DNA of 64,000 nt from Streptomyces carminius (GTDB taxonomy: Bacteria > Actinomycetota > Actinomycetes > Streptomycetales > Streptomycetaceae): positions 27,917 to 91,916 of the forward strand of contig NZ_PGGW01000010.1 in the NCBI RefSeq assembly GCF_002794255.1, given 5' to 3'. The position numbers and the translations under genes were made by a program. Each line of letters begins with the position of its first letter. Within the stretch, counting starts at the first letter, position 1. Positions 42,305-48,886 of the stretch are shown here, piece after piece. The notes below the pieces were generated by a model. That model worked only from the letters and a program-made list of their open reading frames with translations. It ran no database searches and was not told where the DNA came from.

Positions 42305-43483
42305 TCAGGGCCGCGGGGTCACCGGGGACGACAGGGTCTGCCCGTTGTGCTCGTCCGGGTCGGACCGCAGGTCGTAGAGCTCCACCGTGTCCGTGCCGAT
42401 CTCCCAGACCACCTTCGTCCGGCCGCCCTGGTCGTCGTCCTGCAGCCGTACCGCGGCCAGCGGAGCCAAGCCGGGGTACTCCCCGCCGGCCCGGCGCTCC
42501 TCCGGGTAGTAGGTCTCGCTGTACGCGGGTCGTGAGGTGCCCCCGCCCTCGGGGCGGAAGAACTCGGTGAGCGACAGACCGTCGAAGTCGTCCCCGGCCA
42601 TGCCCAGCAGATCCAGCACGGTCGGTGCGATGTCCACCAGCCGCACCTGGCAATCGACTTCGACACCGGCCGGCAGTCCGGGGCCGCCGATGACGAGCGG
42701 CACGTGCTGGGTGGTGTCGAACAGCAGACAGCCGTGGCCCTCCTCGTAGGGGTGCCCGAGGGGGCCCGCGTGATCGTTGGGGTACCACCCCGCCAAGTCC
42801 TCGCCGTGATCGGAGAAGCACACGATCAGAGTGTCCGCCGGCGAGTGGCCCAGCTCCTCGATGCCCCGCAGCAGGACCTGGAGGTAGTGGTCGCTGTAGG
42901 CCACCTCGCCCTCATAGGGGTTGGCCGCCTCGGGGCAGAAGTCCTCAGGGGGCTCGTACGGCCAGTGGGCGTCGAAGAAGTGGGCGAAGAGGAAGAACGG
43001 CCCGTCCTGACGTCCCAGCCAGTCCAGGGCGCGCTCCACCACCAGGGGTGCTCGTTTCAGGGCCAGGCCGCGCTTCTTGACGTCCGGAGTCGTCAGCGGG
43101 TCGCTCCCGTCGGGCAGAAGCGGGATCTCGTCGTCGTAGTGGTCGAACCCGCGGTTCATTCCGTACCACTTGTTCAGTCCCGGACAGGAGACCACCGCCC
43201 CGGTGGCGTAACCGGCGGATTTCAGCCGCTCGGCCAGTGTGGTGGCCTGTGGGGCGAGCTGCTCGCGCAGGAGGTGGCGGATGCCGTGCCGGGCGGGCTG
43301 CAGCCCGGTGAAGACGCTCGCGTGGCTGCTGGGGGTGAACGGCGCCGACGAGATGGCCTGGCGGAAGGTTATGCCGTTGCGCCGGAGGGACTCTATGCCC
43401 GGCATCTTGCCCGAGTAGGCGACATCGGCTCGGACGGTGTCCAGGGAGACGAACAGAATGTTCCGCACTTGTTGCCCTTCCAT
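42305..43483 (-). CDS. Second sulfatase-fold enzyme with Thr in the nucleophile loop
   Basis: A 392-residue soluble member of the alkaline phosphatase superfamily, paralogous to the protein at 36165. Metal sites: ILFVSLDTVRADV, CFSDHGEDLAGWY and GHPYEEGHGCLLFD. The nucleophile loop is SSAPFTPSSHASVFTG, with Thr50 where formylglycine-type sulfatases have Cys/Ser followed by PxR. It is likewise not a standard sulfatase. The C-terminus is short and ends YDLRSDPDEHNGQ, a common sulfatase end. ATG 43483 faces the StrR-type gene across the SARP-like repeats. Two such enzymes beside two sulfotransferases suggest group transfer and removal, perhaps a protecting group. Confidence 0.82.
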   Translation of the reverse strand: MEGQQVRNILFVSLDTVRADVAYSGKMPGIESLRRNGITFRQAISSAPFTPSSHASVFTGLQPARHGIRHLLREQLAPQATTLAERLKSAGYATGAVVSCPGLNKWYGMNRGFDHYDDEIPLLPDGSDPLTTPDVKKRGLALKRAPLVVERALDWLGRQDGPFFLFAHFFDAHWPYEPPEDFCPEAANPYEGEVAYSDHYLQVLLRGIEELGHSPADTLIVCFSDHGEDLAGWYPNDHAGPLGHPYEEGHGCLLFDTTQHVPLVIGGPGLPAGVEVDCQVRLVDIAPTVLDLLGMAGDDFDGLSLTEFFRPEGGGTSRPAYSETYYPEERRAGGEYPGLAPLAAVRLQDDDQGGRTKVVWEIGTDTVELYDLRSDPDEHNGQTLSSPVTPRP

Positions 43484-43488
43484 CCGCT

Positions 43489-43532
43489 ATTGATCGACCA
43501 TTGATCGGATATTGACCGCCGGCTCATACCCT
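43489..43532 (+). promoter_or_regulatory. Three 11-bp-phased direct repeats and -10 box: candidate SARP-controlled promoter
   Basis: ATTGATCG, ATTGATCG and ATTGACCG begin at 43489, 43500 and 43511, one helical turn apart. The last ends at 43518; eight bases later is TACCCT (43527-43532), a TAnnnT -10. SARP activators are known to bind heptamer direct repeats with 11-bp period placed about 8 bp from the -10. It drives the StrR-type gene. Confidence 0.75.
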
Positions 43533-43600
43533 GTCGGATGGGGGTTCCGCTGTGCCCCGCCAGCCGACTTTTTCACTGTGAATCCGCAAGTGGAGGCCCG

Positions 43601-44614
43601 TTGTCGCCCGAGGGAGAAAGAAAAATTGACACACCGGAAGATCCGGTGCACCTGGTTCCGGTCGACTCCCTGTCCGTGGCGGACTGCCCCCGCCTCGAAG
43701 GAGAGGACCTGAAGCATGTTCAGGTCCTCATGGAGTCCGAAGAAGAACTGCCTCCCATCCTCGTCCACCGCCCCACCATGCGGGTGATAGACGGAATGCA
43801 CCGGTTGCGGGTCGCCGTGCTGCGCGGTCGGCCGGAAATCGCCGTCCGGTTCTTCGACGGGTCGGAGTCGGACGCCTTCATCCTGGCGGTACAGAGCAAT
43901 GCGAGGCACGGACTGCCGCTGACGCAGTCGGACCGTACCGCGGCGGCCACCCGCATAGTCAGGTCCCACCCGCACTGGTCGGATCGCGCCATCGCGCGGG
44001 TCAGCGGTCTGTCGCCGAAGACAGTAGCCGCCATCCGCCGGTGTTCGACCGGGGACATTCTTCCCTTGAACCATCGCGTCGGCCAGGACGGCCGGGTGCG
44101 CCCGATCAGCGCCGCGGCCGGCCGGGAGCGGGCCGGCCGGCTGATCGCCGCCAATCCCGGCATGCCGTTACGCCTCGTCGCCAAGGAGGCCCGGGTCTCC
44201 GTCGGCACCGCCCACGACGTGCGCGAGAGGCTGGCCTCGGGGCGTGACCCGGTGCCCGACCGGGAGCGGCGGCGGAGCGCCGACGCCCGGAAAGGCGGGC
44301 CCGCCAAGACGGACGAGCGGCAGCCGCCCTCCCCCGGCGAGCTGCGGGACCGGGCCCGGAACCCGGCGATCCTCGTGCAGCGGTTGCTCAGGGACCCGTC
44401 CCTGCGTTCCACGGAGACCGGCCGCACCCTGCTGAGGTTGCTCGACGCGCAGGCTCAAGTCGTGCAAAGGTGGGATCGGCTCGTCGATGGCGTCCCTCAG
44501 CACTGTTCCGAGATCATCGCTGATCTCGCGGGCGAGTATGCCAAGTTCTGGCACGAGTTCGCGACGCAATCGCACACTGTCGCATATGACGGTGACCGGC
44601 GGATCAGCGGCTGA
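43601..44614 (+). CDS. StrR/NovG-type ParB-fold pathway-specific activator with a TTA codon
   Basis: A 337-residue regulator of the StrR family (StrR, NovG and relatives), which activate antibiotic clusters. Residues 10-105 are the ParB/Srx-like domain (VHLVPVDSL, ELPPILVHRPTMRVIDGMHRLRV, FFDGSESDAFILAVQ). The helix-turn-helix HPHWSDRAIARVSGLSPKTVAAIRR follows, then a second one (GMPLRLVAKEARVSVGTAHDVRERL) and a helical C-terminus. TTG 43601 is chosen because GGAGG ends four bases before it; the frame opens at 43538. Codon 190 is TTA (44168-44170), so bldA should limit it to late growth. The promoter carries a SARP-like operator. The radical SAM gene starts 36 bases downstream, probably on the same transcript. 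Confidence 0.9.
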   Translation: MSPEGERKIDTPEDPVHLVPVDSLSVADCPRLEGEDLKHVQVLMESEEELPPILVHRPTMRVIDGMHRLRVAVLRGRPEIAVRFFDGSESDAFILAVQSNARHGLPLTQSDRTAAATRIVRSHPHWSDRAIARVSGLSPKTVAAIRRCSTGDILPLNHRVGQDGRVRPISAAAGRERAGRLIAANPGMPLRLVAKEARVSVGTAHDVRERLASGRDPVPDRERRRSADARKGGPAKTDERQPPSPGELRDRARNPAILVQRLLRDPSLRSTETGRTLLRLLDAQAQVVQRWDRLVDGVPQHCSEIIADLAGEYAKFWHEFATQSHTVAYDGDRRISG

Positions 44615-44650
44615 AAGCGTAAGGAAAGCCAGCCGAACTAGGAGCGTCCC

Positions 44651-46327
44651 GTGGCACCCAAATCCCTTGCCCTGGAGCTGTACGCGAACGCCGATGAACT
44701 GGTCGACCATCACTTCATGACCCAGATGCGTGAGCAGGACGCGACGCCAGTCCCGACCGATCCGTCGAAGCCCCGCTTCACGCTGGTCGTCGGCCCGTCA
44801 CCGTTCACCATGCCGCGTGGCTGGGAGTTCTTCCTCACCTCGCCCTACGAGGGCGCGAGCTACATCTCCACGGTGTTGTTCAACGCCGGCTACCCGGTGA
44901 AGATCGTCGACGTCCGCTACGCCCTCGATCCCCTGAAGACGGCGTACGACCAGATCATCGGGGAGACCGATGTGCTGGGCGTGTGCACGTTCGAGGACAA
45001 CTTCCCCTTCTGCCGCGAACTGATGGCGAAGGTCCGGGCGTCGGCACCCGACATGCCCATCATCGCCGGTGGTTCACTGGCCACCTCCGTCCCGCACGTG
45101 TTCATGAAGCACACCGCGGCGGACATCGTCGTCGTCAGCGAGGGTGAGGTCACCATCCTCGAACTGATGGAGAGCTACACCGCCGGCAAGTGGACCCGCG
45201 ACCTCCCCAACATCCGCGGCATCTGCTACCGCACCCCGGAGGGCGAGCCGAAGCGCACCCGGCCGAGGGGCCAGATGATGGACCTCGACGCGCTGCCGAG
45301 GATGCGGCTCGACCTGTGGCCGCAGTACCACAGCCCGATGGGCATGCAGCCGCAGGTGATCTCCTCCTACAGCCGCGGCTGCAAGATGGACTGCTCCTTC
45401 TGCTACCGAACGACGCCCCAGGTCAGGGCGAAGTCACAGGAGAAGATGGACAGGGACATGGACTGGCTCAAGAGCCGGTACGGGATCGACTTCTGCTTCT
45501 TCGTCGACCTGACGTTCAGTTCGCACCGCAAGCAGACCATCGAGATGTGCGATGTCATCAAGGACTACGACATCCGGTGGACGTGCCTCACCCGCTGCGC
45601 CGACATGGATGTTCCCAGGATCAACGCGATGCGGGACTCCGGCTGCGACATCATCCTCTACGGCGTGGAGTCGCTCGGCACCGAGGTGCTGCGCGAGGCG
45701 CGCAAGGGCAGCAGCGAGAACCTGACCGTGCGGGCGATGCGCACCACCTTCGACGCCGGGGTGCGGTTCGGCTCCCTGCTCATCGTGGGTCTTCCCAACG
45801 AGAGCGTGGAGTCGCTCAACCACATGGTCGAGTTCGCCGAGACCTACAACCACGTGACACGGGTGAAGTACCTCTCGGCCATGCCCGGCACCACCGTCTA
45901 CAAGCAGGCCCTCGGTTCGGGACAGATCCGCTCCGAGATCGACCACCTCAACTGGCTGTCCGTGGAGCAGGCCCTGCACGAGGACGAGTTCCTCAACGTC
46001 AGCGGTCTGCCGGAGAGTGCCTGCCGGGACGCCTACAAGCGCATCTACGACTCCTACCAGCCCGGCCCGGTCATGGAGTTCCGCCACTACCCGGAACACT
46101 TCCAGTACTTCCACCCGCAGCCCTACGACGGCCAGGAGCGCTCCACCTCCTACGCCGGCCCGGGGTGGCGCAGCGAGTTCAGCTCCGCGGCGGGCCCGCT
46201 GGTTCCCGGCTCCGACCGGTTCACCCTCGACAAATGCGCGGCCCCGGAGGTCGCGGCGGCGGGCAGCAGTCTGATGGAGTGCGGCGCCAAGAGGATGGAG
46301 AAGCTGACCACCGTCGGTGAGGCATGA
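44651..46327 (+). CDS. Cobalamin-binding radical SAM enzyme
   Basis: A 558-residue class B-type radical SAM protein. Residues 40-200 are a B12-binding Rossmann domain (GWEFFLTSPYEGASYISTVLF, DVLGVCTFEDNFPF, MPIIAGGSLATSVP). The radical SAM barrel carries the 4Fe-4S ligands CKMDCSFC (Cys243, 247, 250). A C-terminal extension of about 110 residues has several Tyr and two Cys. Such enzymes usually methylate unreactive sp3 carbons or phosphinates, or do radical rearrangements. GTG 44651 follows AGGAG. It heads the rightward operon and overlaps the sulfotransferase by four bases. It is probably a key tailoring or scaffold-forming step. Confidence 0.9.
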   Translation: MAPKSLALELYANADELVDHHFMTQMREQDATPVPTDPSKPRFTLVVGPSPFTMPRGWEFFLTSPYEGASYISTVLFNAGYPVKIVDVRYALDPLKTAYDQIIGETDVLGVCTFEDNFPFCRELMAKVRASAPDMPIIAGGSLATSVPHVFMKHTAADIVVVSEGEVTILELMESYTAGKWTRDLPNIRGICYRTPEGEPKRTRPRGQMMDLDALPRMRLDLWPQYHSPMGMQPQVISSYSRGCKMDCSFCYRTTPQVRAKSQEKMDRDMDWLKSRYGIDFCFFVDLTFSSHRKQTIEMCDVIKDYDIRWTCLTRCADMDVPRINAMRDSGCDIILYGVESLGTEVLREARKGSSENLTVRAMRTTFDAGVRFGSLLIVGLPNESVESLNHMVEFAETYNHVTRVKYLSAMPGTTVYKQALGSGQIRSEIDHLNWLSVEQALHEDEFLNVSGLPESACRDAYKRIYDSYQPGPVMEFRHYPEHFQYFHPQPYDGQERSTSYAGPGWRSEFSSAAGPLVPGSDRFTLDKCAAPEVAAAGSSLMECGAKRMEKLTTVGEA

Positions 46328-47400
46328 CAGCTCCAGGAGCCGAGCACCCCGTCCTGATCGTGGGCACCGAGCGGTCCGGTTCGAACCTGCTGCGACTCAT
46401 CCTGGAGTCGCACTCACGGATCACCGTTCCGCACCCGCCGCATTTCATGAGGTACCTCGCGCCACTCGCCGGGTCCTACGGGGATCTGACGCAGGAGCGG
46501 AACCGTGCGCGGGCCGTCGGCGACGCCCTCGGCCTGCTGCGCCGGCACATCCACCCGTGGCCCCACCCGATCCGCGCCGACCGGATCATCGCCGAGCCGG
46601 CCGGGCCGGGACTGTTCGGGATCGTCGCGGCGATCTACGAGCAGCACCGGGCCGCCACGGGCAAGGCGCGGTGGGGGTGCAAGAGCACGTTCATGGTCGC
46701 CCACGTCGCGGATGTGCTGCGGGTCTTCCCCGACGCCCGGTTCGTCTGGCTGGTCCGGGACCCGTGCGACGTCGCGTCGTCGGCGAAGCGCGCGGTCTTC
46801 GGGCCCAGCCACCCCTACCGGATGGCCCGGCTGTGGCGGGCGCAGCAGGAGAAGGCGCGGGCCGCGCTCGACTCCTGGGGCCCCGGCGTGGTGCACCTGC
46901 TGCGCTACGAGGACCTGGTGTCGCGTCCGGAGGAGGAGATCGGCAGACTCTGCGACTTCCTCGGGGAGAAGCCGGAGCCGGCCATGTTGCGGCACCACAC
47001 GTCCGCCGCCGCGCGGCAGACGGCCGCTCTCGCCGACGCGTGGCGCAGGGCGGGGCAACCGGTCAGTACCGACCGGATCGGAGCCGGTCGGCAGGGCCTG
47101 AGCACCCGTGAGCGCCTGTGGGTGGACAAGGTGACCGGGCCGGTGAAGCAGTCGCTCGGCTATCCGGTCGACGCCCGGGCCGGCACCGTCCGCGATCCGA
47201 GGCCGTCGGCGGTGGCGCTGCGCTCGGTGTCGCTGCGCGCCCGGATCGAGTACCGCTCGATGCGGAAGGACGGCAATCACCGCGCCCGGCTCCGCCGGGA
47301 CGTCTACGTCAGGTGGCTGCGGTTCAGAGCCTGGAAGAGAGGCGGGTTGCGCCCTCCCGTCCGCGGCCCGGCTCCGGCCGCGCGGCGCGGGTCGCTCTGA
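46324..47400 (+). CDS. Sulfotransferase 1
   Basis: A 358-residue PAPS-dependent sulfotransferase fold. The 5'-phosphosulfate loop is VGTERSGSNLLRLIL (near residues 13-27) and the 3'-phosphate element is FVWLVRDPCDVASSAKRAV. A further block LLRYEDLVSRPEEEIGRLCDFLG is standard in the superfamily. The last 80 residues are Arg-rich and not part of the core. ATGA overlap with the radical SAM gene means coupled translation. It would sulfate an OH or NH2 of the product or of an intermediate. The fold has P-loop relatives with other roles, but the motifs fit PAPS binding. Confidence 0.85.
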   Translation: MTAPGAEHPVLIVGTERSGSNLLRLILESHSRITVPHPPHFMRYLAPLAGSYGDLTQERNRARAVGDALGLLRRHIHPWPHPIRADRIIAEPAGPGLFGIVAAIYEQHRAATGKARWGCKSTFMVAHVADVLRVFPDARFVWLVRDPCDVASSAKRAVFGPSHPYRMARLWRAQQEKARAALDSWGPGVVHLLRYEDLVSRPEEEIGRLCDFLGEKPEPAMLRHHTSAAARQTAALADAWRRAGQPVSTDRIGAGRQGLSTRERLWVDKVTGPVKQSLGYPVDARAGTVRDPRPSAVALRSVSLRARIEYRSMRKDGNHRARLRRDVYVRWLRFRAWKRGGLRPPVRGPAPAARRGSL

Positions 47401-47509
47401 GGCCGGCCCCGCCCGCCTCCGCCGGGTCCTTCTCCCCTCGTCCCACCGGGACACCGGGGGTGCCGGGATGCCGGGGGACACCACCACGAGTCGACCGCTT
47501 GGAGTCGCT

Positions 47510-48286
47510 TTGACGATCAGCCGACACGACGTCACCCATCACTTCGCTCTGCGGGCCGCCACCTATGACCGGTCGAGTTCCTGGTGCACCGACAGCGCAC
47601 TCGGTGAGCTCCTCCTGGACATGACCGCGCCCCGGCAGGGGGACCGAGTGCTCGATGTGGCCTGCGGCACCGGACTGGTCTCACGACTCTTCACCGGACG
47701 GGTCGCGGAAGTGGTCGGGGTCGATGTCACCGAGGAGATGGCCGAGCAGGCCGGGCCCCACCTCAGCCGGCTGGTGGTGGCGTCGGCCGAGGACCTGCCC
47801 TTCGAGGACGACGAGTTCGACCTGGTCGTGTGCCGCCAGGGTGTGCAGTTCATGGATCTTCCCGCGGCGGTGGAGGAGATGGTCCGGGTCGTGCGGCCCG
47901 GCGGCCGTGTCGTGATCATCAACCTGTGCGCGTACGACGAGCGGGACCGCGCCGAGTACTTCGAGATCCTGCGGCTGCGCAACCCCGTGCGGCGGCACTT
48001 CTTCCTCCCCGCTGACCTGACGGACCTGCTCCGCGAGGCGGGTTGCGAACCGGAGGAGGCCCGGTCGTACGTGTCCGTGGAGGACGTCGACGTCTGGTCG
48101 GACAACGGCGCCATCGAGGAGGAGCGCCGGGAGGCGATCCGCGCTGTCTACCGCGACGCCTCCCCCGATTTCCGAGAGCTGCACGCCGTCCGCGAGGACG
48201 ACGGCCGGTTCGTCGACCACATGCTGTTCGTCCTGGCGGCCGGGATCAAACCGTCCCTCCCCCGTTCCGGCCCCGCGGACTCCTAG
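47510..48286 (+). CDS. Class I SAM-dependent methyltransferase
   Basis: A methyltransferase of about 258 residues. Motif I is VLDVACGTGLVS, the acidic loop GVDVTEEMAEQA, then SAEDLPFEDDEFDLVVCRQGVQFM and VVRPGGRVVIIN. The C-terminal part (YVSVEDVDVWSDNGAIEEERREAI) aligns with that of the methyltransferase half of the GyrB-fusion protein at 48887, so the two are paralogues. TTG 47510 has GGAG five bases upstream; ATG 47468 in the same frame would add 14 residues and is also possible. The gene ends at a strong hairpin, so the operon may be partly terminated here. Confidence 0.85.
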   Translation: MTISRHDVTHHFALRAATYDRSSSWCTDSALGELLLDMTAPRQGDRVLDVACGTGLVSRLFTGRVAEVVGVDVTEEMAEQAGPHLSRLVVASAEDLPFEDDEFDLVVCRQGVQFMDLPAAVEEMVRVVRPGGRVVIINLCAYDERDRAEYFEILRLRNPVRRHFFLPADLTDLLREAGCEPEEARSYVSVEDVDVWSDNGAIEEERREAIRAVYRDASPDFRELHAVREDDGRFVDHMLFVLAAGIKPSLPRSGPADS

Positions 48287-48293
48287 CACCGGG

Positions 48294-48337
48294 CTTCCGC
48301 CTGCCCCGCGCCGTGCACGGCGCGGGGCAGGCGGAAG
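48294..48337 (+). terminator. 20-bp perfect hairpin inside the gene cluster
   Basis: Arms 48294-48313 and 48318-48337 pair perfectly around a TGCA loop, eight bases after the methyltransferase stop. It may separate the upstream genes from the rubrerythrin-GyrB/MT-sulfotransferase group or act as an attenuator or processing site. Confidence 0.75.
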
Positions 48338-48427
48338 GAGCCGGAGCGCCGCCGCCTCGAGACGGCGCCGGGGGAAACACACGAATCGCGCCCGGCCTGC
48401 GGGCCGCCTGACAAGGTACGGAGATCC

Positions 48428-48883
48428 ATGGCACATATGAGTGACGCCCTTGCCGCCGACCTCCGCTCAGCCCTCATGGCGGAGGCGACAGCCATGCTGC
48501 GGTACACCTATTTCGCCCAGATCGCCGAGGTCGAGGGCCACACCGAGGTCGCCCGGCTCTTCACGGAGCTGGCCCAGAGCATCGGCTGCGCCGTCCACGG
48601 CCACCTGGATGTGCTGCGTGAAGCCGTCACCCCCGACGGGCAGAGCGACATCGGGGAGACGCAGCTGAACGTGGCCTCGTCGGTGGCCGGTGCGCTCCGG
48701 GACGCGGGTGAGTTCTACCCCCGGCTGACGGCCACCGCCCACGCGGAGGGCCACGCGGACATGGCGAGCTGGTTCACCACCCTGACCGCGCTGAAGAAGC
48801 GGCACACCGCCCGGTTCGACGAGGCGCTCGTGAGCCTGACGGGTACCTCGGACACCGCCTCCCCCCGACGCCCCCCGGAGTGA
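48428..48883 (+). CDS. Rubrerythrin/ferritin-like helical protein with incomplete metal motifs
   Basis: A 151-residue four-helix protein resembling rubrerythrin. Helix A keeps the Glu (ALMAEATAMLRYTYFAQIAEVEGH). In helix B the usual ExxH reads CAVHGH (Glu missing), and in helix D it reads ALKKRHTARF (Lys in place of Glu). There is no rubredoxin domain. So the classical diiron set is not complete, and the protein may bind a single metal or act structurally. CGGAG precedes ATG 48428. It is followed after three bases by the GyrB/methyltransferase fusion gene, implying co-translation and a shared job. Confidence 0.7.
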   Translation: MAHMSDALAADLRSALMAEATAMLRYTYFAQIAEVEGHTEVARLFTELAQSIGCAVHGHLDVLREAVTPDGQSDIGETQLNVASSVAGALRDAGEFYPRLTATAHAEGHADMASWFTTLTALKKRHTARFDEALVSLTGTSDTASPRRPPE

Positions 48884-48886
48884 CCG

